This document shows positions 53,019 to 60,954 of a stretch of DNA of 64,000 nucleotides, piece after piece. The notes beneath the pieces were generated by a model that saw nothing but the letters and a program-made list of their open reading frames with translations, did no database searches and was not told the DNA's origin. The position numbers and the translations under genes are program-made. The stretch is from DASSWB01 sp035705495 (GTDB taxonomy: Bacteria; Bacteroidota; Bacteroidia; Flavobacteriales; Flavobacteriaceae). Location of the stretch: positions 50,914 through 114,913 of the forward strand of contig DASSWB010000098.1 of NCBI GenBank assembly GCA_035705495.1, written 5' to 3'. Within the stretch, counting starts at the first letter, position 1. Every line of letters starts with the position of its first letter.

Positions 53019-54311
53019 ATGAGTATCATCATTAATATCCATGCCCGACAAATTTTTGATTCAAGAGGAAATCCAACCGTAGAAGTAGATGTAACTACCG
53101 AAAATGGAATGATGGGAAGAGCCGCAGTTCCCTCGGGAGCTTCAACTGGTGAACACGAAGCGGTAGAGCTTCGGGATGGTGGCGAAAGTTTTATGGGAAA
53201 AGGTGTTCTTAAAGCGGTGGAGAATGTGAATACAATTATCGCAGAGGAACTCCTTGGTTTTTCGGTTTTTGATCAGAATTTAATTGATCAAACAATGATA
53301 GAAATTGATGGTACCCCAAATAAATCAAAATTGGGTGCAAACGCTATTTTAGGTGTTTCTTTGGCAGTTGCAAAAGCGGCAGCGGCAGAACTTAATATGC
53401 CGTTATATCGTTACGTTGGCGGGGTCAGTGCAAACACGTTACCGGTGCCAATGATGAATATTATCAATGGTGGTTCTCACAGTGACGCCCCAATTGCTTT
53501 TCAGGAGTTCATGGTAATGCCGGTAAAAGCAGAATCTTTCTCACAAGCATTACAAATGGGAACGGAAATTTTTCACAATTTAAAAAAGGTGCTTCATGAC
53601 CGCGGGTTGAGTACAGCAGTAGGTGATGAAGGTGGTTTTGCACCGACGTTAGACGGAACTGAAGATGCTTTGGATACAATTTTATTAGCAATAGAAAAAG
53701 CGGGATACAAAGCTGGAGAAGAAATAATGATAGCCTTGGATTGTGCTGCTGCGGAATTTTTCGAAAATGGAAAATACGATTATACCAAATTTGAGGGAGA
53801 TTCAGGAAAAGTCCGAACCAGTGAAGAGCAAGCCGATTATCTAGCTGAACTTGTCTCCAAATATCCAATTATTTCAATTGAAGACGGAATGGACGAAAAT
53901 GATTGGGAGGGATGGAAATACCTAACCGAAAAAGTCGGTAAAAAAGTCCAATTGGTGGGAGATGATTTATTCGTGACCAATGTTCAAAGATTGGAGAAGG
54001 GAATTCAGAACAACACCGCCAACTCAATTCTAATAAAAGTAAATCAGATTGGTACGCTAACCGAAACAATTGCGGCTGTGAATATGGCGCACAATGCTGG
54101 TTATACTTCAGTGATGTCACATCGATCTGGAGAAACAGAAGATAACACAATTGCCGATTTGGCGGTTGCACTAAATACAGGTCAAATAAAAACTGGATCT
54201 GCTTCAAGAAGCGATAGGATGGCGAAATACAATCAGTTGCTTCGAATTGAAGAAGAGTTGGGGGCAGTTGCATATTATCCGCAGGAAAATGCGTTTAAAA
54301 TCAAAAAATAA
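53019..54311 (+). CDS. eno: Enolase
   Basis: This 430-residue enolase has HARQIFDSRGNPTVEVDV, VPSGASTGEHEAVELRDG, VGDEGGFAPTL (metal and catalytic Glu region), VGDDLFVTN, KVNQIGTLTET (catalytic Lys) and MSHRSGETEDNTIADLAV. It interconverts 2-phosphoglycerate and phosphoenolpyruvate. The length is normal. A hairpin terminator follows 19 bases after the stop. Confidence 0.99.
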   Translation: MSIIINIHARQIFDSRGNPTVEVDVTTENGMMGRAAVPSGASTGEHEAVELRDGGESFMGKGVLKAVENVNTIIAEELLGFSVFDQNLIDQTMIEIDGTPNKSKLGANAILGVSLAVAKAAAAELNMPLYRYVGGVSANTLPVPMMNIINGGSHSDAPIAFQEFMVMPVKAESFSQALQMGTEIFHNLKKVLHDRGLSTAVGDEGGFAPTLDGTEDALDTILLAIEKAGYKAGEEIMIALDCAAAEFFENGKYDYTKFEGDSGKVRTSEEQADYLAELVSKYPIISIEDGMDENDWEGWKYLTEKVGKKVQLVGDDLFVTNVQRLEKGIQNNTANSILIKVNQIGTLTETIAAVNMAHNAGYTSVMSHRSGETEDNTIADLAVALNTGQIKTGSASRSDRMAKYNQLLRIEEELGAVAYYPQENAFKIKK

Positions 54312-54330
54312 TCACATTTAGCTAAGAAGG

Positions 54331-54356
54331 AATCCCTGTTTTACAGGGATTTTTTA
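54331..54356 (+). terminator. Terminator downstream of eno
   Basis: AATCCCTG (54331-54338) pairs with CAGGGATT (54344-54351) around a 5-base loop, followed directly by T residues. It separates the carA-eno unit from gltA. Confidence 0.88.
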
Positions 54357-54475
54357 ATCTGTAAAAATCAATAAAATCGACATTCATAATGTTTCTAAAA
54401 ATCGCTTTTTATTGTTATTATTTGTAATTTAGCAACTCTCAAAATTTACTAATAGAAAAAGAAGAATAATTTTAT

Positions 54476-55759
54476 ATGTCAAAAGTAGCTACTATAGAAG
54501 TTGAAGGAAAAAAATTCGAGTTTCCCGTGGTAATGGGTACAGAGAATGAACTTGCAATTGATATAAAACAATTAAGAGCGGAAACGGGTATTGTAACGCT
54601 TGATCCCGGCTTCAAAAACACGGGAAGCTGTGAAAGTGCCATCACTTTTTTAGATGGTGAAAAAGGAATTTTAAGATACAGGGGATACTCCATTGAACAA
54701 CTTGCCGAAAAGGCAAATTTCCTTGAGGTTGCATACCTTCTTATTTTTGGTGAATTACCAACGCAAGATCAACTGGCTAAATTTCATAAAGACATAAAAG
54801 GTCAGTCCAATGTAGATGAGGACATGAAGAAAATCTTGGATGGTTTTCCAAAGTCGGCACATCCCATGGGCGTTCTTTCTTCTTTAACGAGTGCACTTAT
54901 TGCTTTTAATCCTTCCTCGGTAGATGTTTCTTCCGAAGAGGAAATGTACAAGGCGATTGTAAAAATAATGGGCAAATTTCCAGTCCTCGTTTCTTGGACA
55001 ATGCGAAAAAGCCAGAGTTTGCCTTTAGATTACGGTGACACATCATTGGGATATGTTGAAAATCTTCATAAAATGATGTTCAGAAGACCCAATGAAGAAT
55101 ATGTGGTGGATAAAGCGGTAATCGATGCTTTGGATAAACTTCTCATATTACATGCAGATCACGAACAAAATTGTTCAACATCCACAGTAAGAATGGTTGG
55201 TTCTGCTCATACTGGATTATTTGCTTCACTTTCCGCAGGTATTTCTGCATTATGGGGTCCACTTCATGGAGGTGCAAACCAAGCTGTGATTGAAATGTTG
55301 GAAGCTATAAAGGCTGATGGTGGGGACACTAAAAAATTCATGGCGAAAGCAAAAGACAAAAATGATCCATTCAGATTGATGGGCTTTGGGCACAGGGTTT
55401 ATAAAAACTTCGATCCAAGAGCAAAAATCATTAAAAAAGCTGCGGATGAGGTTCTAGATCAATTGGGGATAGACGATCCTGTCTTGGATATCGCGAAAAG
55501 CCTGGAAAAAGAAGCTTTGGAAGATCAGTATTTTGTAGATAGAAAATTATATCCAAATGTTGATTTTTATTCTGGTATTATCTATCGCGCTCTGGGTATT
55601 CCTGTGGAAATGTTCACAGTTATGTTCGCTTTGGGAAGATTACCCGGGTGGATTGCTCAATGGAGGGAAATGCGTTTGAAAAAAGAACCAATTGGTCGTC
55701 CGAGACAAATTTATATAGGCGAAAATCTTCGTGAATTTAAAGCGATGGAGAACCGCTAA
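54476..55759 (+). CDS. gltA: Citrate synthase (type I)
   Basis: This 427-residue protein has the N-terminal beta domain typical of hexameric bacterial citrate synthases (VATIEVEGKKFEFPVVMGTENE) and TLDPGFKNTGSCESAITFLDGEKGILRYRGYSIEQLAEKA. The catalytic regions follow (LHADHEQNCSTSTVRMVGSA, WGPLHGGANQAV, MGFGHRVYKNFDPRA). It condenses acetyl-CoA and oxaloacetate. The 164-base gap before it holds the eno terminator; a clear TAnnTTTG box was not found. Confidence 0.98.
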   Translation: MSKVATIEVEGKKFEFPVVMGTENELAIDIKQLRAETGIVTLDPGFKNTGSCESAITFLDGEKGILRYRGYSIEQLAEKANFLEVAYLLIFGELPTQDQLAKFHKDIKGQSNVDEDMKKILDGFPKSAHPMGVLSSLTSALIAFNPSSVDVSSEEEMYKAIVKIMGKFPVLVSWTMRKSQSLPLDYGDTSLGYVENLHKMMFRRPNEEYVVDKAVIDALDKLLILHADHEQNCSTSTVRMVGSAHTGLFASLSAGISALWGPLHGGANQAVIEMLEAIKADGGDTKKFMAKAKDKNDPFRLMGFGHRVYKNFDPRAKIIKKAADEVLDQLGIDDPVLDIAKSLEKEALEDQYFVDRKLYPNVDFYSGIIYRALGIPVEMFTVMFALGRLPGWIAQWREMRLKKEPIGRPRQIYIGENLREFKAMENR

Positions 55760-55788
55760 GTATTTAAAATTTAAAAAATTAAAATCCG

Positions 55789-55819
55789 AAAAGCTTCATA
55801 TTTGGTATGAAGCTTTTTC
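55789..55819 (+). terminator. Terminator downstream of gltA
   Basis: A 12-base stem (AAAAGCTTCATA at 55789-55800 with 55806-55817) encloses the loop TTTGG and runs into T residues. A possible TAnnTTTG box (55820-55827) for the next gene follows immediately. Confidence 0.88.
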
Positions 55820-55827
55820 TATATTTG
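55820..55827 (+). promoter_or_regulatory. Possible -7 promoter box of the DDAH-like gene
   Basis: TATATTTG fits TAnnTTTG and lies 15 bases before the ATG at 55843, right after the gltA terminator. A TTTG at 55801-55804 is too close (15 bases) for the usual -33 spacing, so the call is weak. Confidence 0.35.
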
Positions 55828-55842
55828 CAAAAAATCAACTCC

Positions 55843-56757
55843 ATGCTAAAACTGCACATCAATAACGAAACATCAAGGCTGAAAGCGGTTGTTTTGGGAA
55901 CTGCCAACAGTATAGGGGGAATTCCTACTTTAGAGGACGCATACGATCCAAAATCAAAAGAACACATCCTTGCGGGAACTTATCCAAAAGAAGAGGATAT
56001 GATTGTGGAAATGGAAGCGGTCGCTTCGGTTCTGGAAAAATATAATGTTCAGGTATTCAGGCCTCAAATCATAAAAGATTACAACCAAATTTTCACTAGG
56101 GATATTGCCTTTGTTATCGAGGATAAATTTATTAGGGCCAATATTCTACCGGAAAGGGAAATGGAAATTGAAGCGATTCAACATGTTATTGGCCAGATTG
56201 ACCCCAAAAATGTAATTCTTTTACCGCCGGAAGCGCATATTGAAGGTGGCGACGTGATGCCGTATTACGAATATATTTTTATTGGCACATACAAAGGAGA
56301 GGACTATTCGGAATATAAAACTGCCAGAACCAATATGGAAGCGGTAAAATATATAGAAGAATTGTTTCCAAACAAAAAAGTAATCACCTTCAGTTTGAGA
56401 AAGCACAATACAGATGCGCGTGAAAATGCGCTACATCTCGATTGTTGTTTCCAGCCTGTAGGAAAAGACAAGGCCATTATTTACAAAGACGGATTTCTGG
56501 TTGAAAGTGAATACAATTGGTTGGTGAATTTCTTCGGAAGGGAAAATTTATTTGAAATCACCAAAGAGGAAATGTACAATATGAATTCCAATATTTTTTC
56601 AATTTCTGAAAACGTGGTGATTTCAGAAAAGAATTTTACTAGATTAAATGAATGGTTACGTCAAAATGGAATACATGTTGAAGAGGTACCATACGCAGAA
56701 ATTGCAAAACAAGAAGGGCTTTTAAGATGCTCGACTTTACCCTTAATTCGGGAATAG
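55843..56757 (+). CDS. Arginine deiminase / dimethylarginine dimethylaminohydrolase-like guanidino-modifying enzyme
   Basis: The start at 55843 (MLKLHINNETSRL) avoids a longer frame whose extra 12 codons overlap the terminator and promoter region. The 304-residue protein has the amidinotransferase pentein layout: VFTRDIAFVIEDKF-like segment (as FTRDIAF), HIEGGDVMPY, LHLDCCFQPV with a candidate catalytic His198, and LLRCSTLPL with a candidate nucleophile Cys296. These enzymes act on guanidino groups such as arginine, methylarginine or citrulline. The exact substrate cannot be told. It lies one base before ctlX, so the two are cotranscribed. Confidence 0.82.
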   Translation: MLKLHINNETSRLKAVVLGTANSIGGIPTLEDAYDPKSKEHILAGTYPKEEDMIVEMEAVASVLEKYNVQVFRPQIIKDYNQIFTRDIAFVIEDKFIRANILPEREMEIEAIQHVIGQIDPKNVILLPPEAHIEGGDVMPYYEYIFIGTYKGEDYSEYKTARTNMEAVKYIEELFPNKKVITFSLRKHNTDARENALHLDCCFQPVGKDKAIIYKDGFLVESEYNWLVNFFGRENLFEITKEEMYNMNSNIFSISENVVISEKNFTRLNEWLRQNGIHVEEVPYAEIAKQEGLLRCSTLPLIRE

Positions 56758-56758
56758 A

Positions 56759-57703
56759 ATGATGAAAGAACAACAAATTACAAATACCATATTAATGGTT
56801 CGTCCTGTAGCTTTTAGGATGAACGAGCAAACAGCGGTCAATAATTATTTTCAAGAAGATCTTAGTCTTGCCAACGACGCCATAAATAAAAAAGCACAGG
56901 AAGAATTTGATGTCTTTGTATCCAAACTTCGAAATGTTGGAGTGAATGTGATTGTGATAGATGACAATATCGAACTGGATACACCCGATTCCATTTTTCC
57001 AAACAACTGGGTCTCTTTTCACGCAGATGGAACGATGGCTTTATATCCGATTTTTGCTGAAAATAGAAGAAGGGAAAGAAGACCCGAAATTTTTGATTTG
57101 CTAGAGGAAGAGGGCTTCGTTATTGAAAACGTAATTGATTATACTTCTGCTGAAGATGACCATATTTTCTTGGAATCAACTGGGAGTTTGTTATTGGACC
57201 GAACAAATAAAAAAGCATATTGCGCACTTTCACCAAGGGCTGACGAAGAATTATTTATAGAATTCTGTGAGGATTTTGATTATTTCCCCGTGATTTTTAC
57301 CGCCTATCAAGATGTAGGTGGTGAAAGAAAACCTATTTACCATACAAACGTGATGATGTGTTTGGCAGAAAATTTTGTCGTGATTTGTCTTGATACGATT
57401 GATGACCAAAAAGAACGCAGGAATGTGGTGAAGCATTTAAAGGAAAGTGGAAAAGAAATTATCACGATCAGTGAATCCCAAGTCCACAGATTTGCTGGCA
57501 ACATGCTTCAAGTACGAGGGGCGAACGACAAAAAGTATTTAGTGATGAGTGCGGCAGCACACAATGCATTACGTTCCGATCAAATATCAGCAATAGAAAA
57601 ACATTGTGAAATTTTGAGCAGCGATTTGGAAACCATTGAAACTTGCGGCGGCGGAAGCGCGCGTTGTATGATGGCAGAAGTTTTTCTTCCGAAAGAGAAA
57701 TAA
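56759..57703 (+). CDS. ctlX: Citrulline utilization hydrolase CtlX-type amidinotransferase-fold enzyme
   Basis: This 314-residue protein has the CtlX opening (TNTILMVRPVAFRMNEQTAVNNYFQ), PDSIFPNNWVSFHADGTMALYPI, DDHIFLESTGSLLLDR with acidic active-site residues, and GGGSARCMMAEVFL with the candidate nucleophile Cys303. Proteins of this family are annotated as citrulline hydrolases and are frequent in Bacteroidota. Its neighbour is another guanidino-modifying enzyme, and argS is close by, so arginine or citrulline breakdown is inferred. Tandem ATG codons occur at the start (56759 and 56762). Confidence 0.83.
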   Translation: MMKEQQITNTILMVRPVAFRMNEQTAVNNYFQEDLSLANDAINKKAQEEFDVFVSKLRNVGVNVIVIDDNIELDTPDSIFPNNWVSFHADGTMALYPIFAENRRRERRPEIFDLLEEEGFVIENVIDYTSAEDDHIFLESTGSLLLDRTNKKAYCALSPRADEELFIEFCEDFDYFPVIFTAYQDVGGERKPIYHTNVMMCLAENFVVICLDTIDDQKERRNVVKHLKESGKEIITISESQVHRFAGNMLQVRGANDKKYLVMSAAAHNALRSDQISAIEKHCEILSSDLETIETCGGGSARCMMAEVFLPKEK

Positions 57704-57724
57704 AAAAACACAGAATTAAATTAC

Positions 57725-57752
57725 AACCCGCTGCACTTAGAGCGGGTTTTTT
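57725..57752 (+). terminator. Terminator downstream of ctlX
   Basis: AACCCGCT (57725-57732) pairs with AGCGGGTT (57741-57748) around an 8-base loop, followed by a T-run. The convergent marC gene ends 18 bases further on and may share it. Confidence 0.87.
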
Positions 57753-57769
57753 ATTTCTAAAAAATTGAA

Positions 57770-58393
57770 TCAAAAAACGGAAAGAATAGTAATAATAGAT
57801 GAACTAATATATTCAATCCCAATCGCAATTACAATAAAACCAATAATCCTTGACACAGCGTTTATTCCGGAAGCACCTAAAACGTTCACGATAAAACTGG
57901 AACTTTTTAGAATTAAAAAAGTGGCAATACAAACACTGAAAACCGCACCGATTGCAATAACTTTTTCTGAAAATAGTTGATATTCCTGATACATTCCTAT
58001 TAATAATGATATTGAACCAGGTCCCGCCAACATGGGAATGGACAATGGTGTCAGTGCAATTCCTTCTCGTTCAAATGCATCTTTTTTAACTTTTTTGTCC
58101 ATTCCTTTGTGTTTTGTAAAAGAACCGGTCAACAAGGCAAAACCTGAACTCACAATAATCAATCCGCCGGCAATTCTCAATGATTCAATACTTATTCCGA
58201 AGAATTGCAGGATATATTTTCCCGTGAAAAATGAGATCGCCAAAATGGTCAATGTGTTTACCGAAGTAAGCAAGGCGGTTTTTGACCGCTCTACTTTGCT
58301 GTCATCTTTGGTCAATCCAACAAAAATGGGCACTGTTCCCAACGGATTCATTACGGAAAGAAGTGCAGCAAAAACATAAATAAATAATTCCAT
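57770..58393 (-). CDS. MarC-family integral membrane protein
   Basis: This 207-residue protein has about six membrane segments and the MarC/UPF0056 signatures: FAALLSVMNPLGTVPIFVGLT near the start, GKYILQFFGISIESLRIAGGLIIVSSGFALL, and IALTPLSIPMLAGPGSISLLIG. The E. coli MarC was once linked to multiple antibiotic resistance, but that role was not upheld; the transported substrate is unknown. It is convergent with ctlX and divergent from argS, so it is its own unit. Confidence 0.9.
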   Translation of the reverse strand: MELFIYVFAALLSVMNPLGTVPIFVGLTKDDSKVERSKTALLTSVNTLTILAISFFTGKYILQFFGISIESLRIAGGLIIVSSGFALLTGSFTKHKGMDKKVKKDAFEREGIALTPLSIPMLAGPGSISLLIGMYQEYQLFSEKVIAIGAVFSVCIATFLILKSSSFIVNVLGASGINAVSRIIGFIVIAIGIEYISSSIITILSVF

Positions 58394-58535
58394 GGTTTTT
58401 TGTACAAAATTGCGCCATGCCTTCTATATGAGAATTAAATTCAGGTTAAGATTCTGTAAATTAATCGGTGTTTTTTTAATTTGAAAAACTCATGAATTCC
58501 GCCAAGAAGTGCGGCTTCCGCTTTTTTAATTCTTT

Positions 58536-58543
58536 TATCTTTG
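58536..58543 (+). promoter_or_regulatory. Possible -7 promoter box of argS
   Basis: TATCTTTG fits TAnnTTTG and lies 17 bases before the argS start. Just upstream a short GCGG-CTT-CCGC stem (58511-58521) is followed by six T residues. It might be a terminator-like or attenuating hairpin, but it lies before the box. No -33 TTTG is seen. Confidence 0.38.
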
Positions 58544-58560
58544 CAACTTAAATTTGCTTT

Positions 58561-60336
58561 ATGACAATTCAGGAAAAAATAGAACAACAGGTAAAAAATG
58601 CGGCTAGGGAAATATACGGGGCTGAACTTGAAACCGTGGAATTTCAGGCGACACGCAAGGAGTTTGAAGGTGATATGACCATTGTGACTTTCCCGATGTT
58701 GCGGCAAATTAAAACAAATCCCGTGGAATTGGGAGAAAAATTGGGTACATACCTTCAGGAAAATATTTCTGAAGTCGAAAAATACAATGTTGTAAAAGGC
58801 TTTTTGAATATCGTTTTAAACGATTCCTATTTTTGTGATGCTTTCGAAAGTATCAAAAATAATCCCAGCTTCGGAAATGTTTCAATAAATCCCGAAGAAA
58901 AAGCGGTTATGGTGGAATATTCTTCGCCGAATACCAACAAACCATTGCATTTGGGACACGTCAGAAATAATTTATTGGGTTATTCGGTTGCGGAAATTTT
59001 GAAAGCCAGCGGACGAAAAGTGTATAAAACACAAATAATCAACGACCGCGGAATTCATATTTGTAAATCCATGTTGGCGTGGCAACGGTTTGGAAATGGA
59101 GAAACACCGGAATCCACAGGATTGAAAGGTGATAAATTGGTCGGGAATTATTATGTGAAGTTTGATAAAGCTTATAAAGAAGAGATTTCATATTTAATCG
59201 CTCAGGGAAAATCCGAGGAAGAAGCGAAAAAAATTGCACCCATCTTGCTCGACGCACAAGATATGTTGCTCAAATGGGAAGCTGGAGATAATGAAATTGT
59301 TTCACTTTGGAATAAAATGAACCAATGGGTTTACGACGGATTTGAAAAAACCTATACGAATTTGGGAGTCGATTTCGATAAAAATTATTATGAAAGTGAC
59401 ACGTACCTTTTAGGGAAAGATGTTGTTGCCGACGGACTCGCAAAAGGGGTTTTTTACAAAAAAGATGATGGAAGTGTTTGGATTGACCTGACGGATGAAG
59501 GTCTGGACGAAAAAATAGTTCTGCGAAGCGACGGAACCGCGGTTTATATCACCCAAGATATCGGAACTGCCATCCAACGCGTGAAGGATTTTGATATTGA
59601 TTCCTTGGTTTATACGGTTGGAAACGAGCAGGACTATCATTTTAAAGTGCTCTTTTTAATCCTGAAAAAATTGGGATACGAATGGGCAGAACATTTGTAT
59701 CATTTAAGCTACGGAATGGTGGATCTTCCCAGCGGAAAAATGAAAAGTCGGGAAGGGACTGTGGTTGATGCAGATGATTTGATTGAAGAAATGGCAAATA
59801 CGGCCGCAAAAATTTCGGAAGAACTTGGAAAACTTGATGATTATTCTGAAACCGAAAAAAAGGAACTTTATAAAGTTATCGGACTCGGTGCATTGAAATA
59901 TTACATTTTGAAAGTCGATCCCCGAAAACGAATTTTGTTCAATCCAGAAGAATCGGTGGATTTTCAAGGAAACACCGGTCCGTTTATTCAATATACTTAC
60001 GCACGTATAAAATCCATTTTAAGAAAAGCCGATTTTGATTTTTCCGAGGAAATAAATGGAATCAATTTGCATTCAAAAGAACGCGAATTAATCAAACAAT
60101 TGCAGTTGTACCCTGAAATGGTTCAGTTGGCGGCAGCTCAATTCAGTCCGGCCATTATTGCCAATTACACTTACGATTTGGTGAAAAGTTTCAATTCATT
60201 TTATCAAAACGTTTCAATTTTGGGAGCAGATAATTTCACGGAAAAAGTTTTTCGCGTGCAATTGGCAGAACAAGTCGCCGGTACGATTCAATCTGCTTTT
60301 GGATTATTGGGAATAGAAGTTCCAGAGAGAATGTAG
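58561..60336 (+). CDS. argS: Arginyl-tRNA synthetase
   Basis: This 591-residue class I enzyme has the N-terminal tRNA D-loop domain, the HIGH-type motif in SSPNTNKPLHLGHVRNNLLG (HLGH near 130), the VYTVGNEQDYHFKVLF core, a KMSKS-type loop KMKSREGTVV (residues 393-402), and the ArgS anticodon-binding domain to the C-terminus (SAFGLLGIEVPERM). The KMKSR spelling, lacking the usual second K, is seen in many ArgS enzymes. It charges tRNA-Arg. Confidence 0.98.
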   Translation: MTIQEKIEQQVKNAAREIYGAELETVEFQATRKEFEGDMTIVTFPMLRQIKTNPVELGEKLGTYLQENISEVEKYNVVKGFLNIVLNDSYFCDAFESIKNNPSFGNVSINPEEKAVMVEYSSPNTNKPLHLGHVRNNLLGYSVAEILKASGRKVYKTQIINDRGIHICKSMLAWQRFGNGETPESTGLKGDKLVGNYYVKFDKAYKEEISYLIAQGKSEEEAKKIAPILLDAQDMLLKWEAGDNEIVSLWNKMNQWVYDGFEKTYTNLGVDFDKNYYESDTYLLGKDVVADGLAKGVFYKKDDGSVWIDLTDEGLDEKIVLRSDGTAVYITQDIGTAIQRVKDFDIDSLVYTVGNEQDYHFKVLFLILKKLGYEWAEHLYHLSYGMVDLPSGKMKSREGTVVDADDLIEEMANTAAKISEELGKLDDYSETEKKELYKVIGLGALKYYILKVDPRKRILFNPEESVDFQGNTGPFIQYTYARIKSILRKADFDFSEEINGINLHSKERELIKQLQLYPEMVQLAAAQFSPAIIANYTYDLVKSFNSFYQNVSILGADNFTEKVFRVQLAEQVAGTIQSAFGLLGIEVPERM

Positions 60337-60392
60337 CGTTATTTTTTGATTTGGTATCAGTGTTAATTTTTAAAAGGAATCCAAAATTTATC

Positions 60393-60400
60393 TACTTTTG
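60393..60400 (+). promoter_or_regulatory. Possible -7 promoter box of the small lipoprotein gene
   Basis: TACTTTTG fits TAnnTTTG and lies 29 bases before the start at 60430. A TTTA (60368-60371) at about the right distance is an imperfect -33 box. Confidence 0.4.
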
Positions 60401-60429
60401 TGTAGGAATAATCCTTAAAAATTAATAAA

Positions 60430-60906
60430 ATGAGAAACAAATTAATAATCGGAATGCTAGTGGGTGGAGCGATGATGTTAATGTCTTCAACTTGTTCAAG
60501 CGATGATGACAGCAGTTCAAACAACAGCAATGTAAATGTTCAGGAGTTGATCAATATTTCTACCGATGGAACTTGGCGGGTAACCAGTTTCGTGGAAGAG
60601 GGAAATGACGAAACCAATCACTTTAATAACTTTACATTTACTTTTAATGCAGACGGAACGATTACAGCGGTGAATGATCCACAGATTATCACAGGAATGT
60701 GGTCAATTTCAAATGATAGCAGTAGTGATGATGATTCCAGCAGTGATGAAGATTTTGTAATTTTCTTTAACGTAGATGCCAGTTCAAATTTTGAAGATCT
60801 AAATGATGATTGGGACATTGTAACTTATTCCAACACCAGAATAGAACTTATAGATATTAGTGGCGGAAACGGCGGGACCGATACACTTGTCTTTGAGAAA
60901 AATTAA
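60430..60906 (+). CDS. Small lipocalin-like lipoprotein with Ser/Asp-rich segments
   Basis: This 158-residue protein has a lipoprotein signal (GGAMMLMSSTCSSDDDSSSNN). It continues with a single beta-rich domain: DGTWRVTSFVEEGNDETNHFNNFTFTFNADGTITAVN, then GMWSISND, DWDIVTYSNTRIELID and a final LVFEK. The pattern resembles the lipocalin-like and META-type lipoproteins common in Bacteroidota. A second SSSDDDSSSDED string interrupts the barrel near residue 97. The gene stands alone between argS and a hairpin terminator. The function is unknown. Confidence 0.75.
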   Translation: MRNKLIIGMLVGGAMMLMSSTCSSDDDSSSNNSNVNVQELINISTDGTWRVTSFVEEGNDETNHFNNFTFTFNADGTITAVNDPQIITGMWSISNDSSSDDDSSSDEDFVIFFNVDASSNFEDLNDDWDIVTYSNTRIELIDISGGNGGTDTLVFEKN

Positions 60907-60922
60907 TTCCGAAGCAAATACT

Positions 60923-60950
60923 AAAAACCACCTTATTCAGGTGGTTTTTC
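60923..60950. terminator. Bidirectional terminator between the small lipoprotein gene and the TonB-receptor gene
   Basis: An 11-base stem (AAAAACCACCT at 60923-60933 with 60939-60949) encloses the loop TATTC, with an A-run and a T-run on either side. The two flanking genes converge on it. Confidence 0.9.
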
Positions 60951-60954
60951 GATT

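Noticed and set aside
55807..55842. Longer N-terminus for the DDAH-like protein
   Set aside because: It starts inside the gltA terminator and covers the likely promoter box; the family core begins right after the ATG at 55843.
58499..58526. Hairpin with T-run before argS as a terminator
   Set aside because: No plus-strand gene ends just upstream (ctlX has its own terminator at 57725), the stem is only four bases, and two alternative pairings compete.
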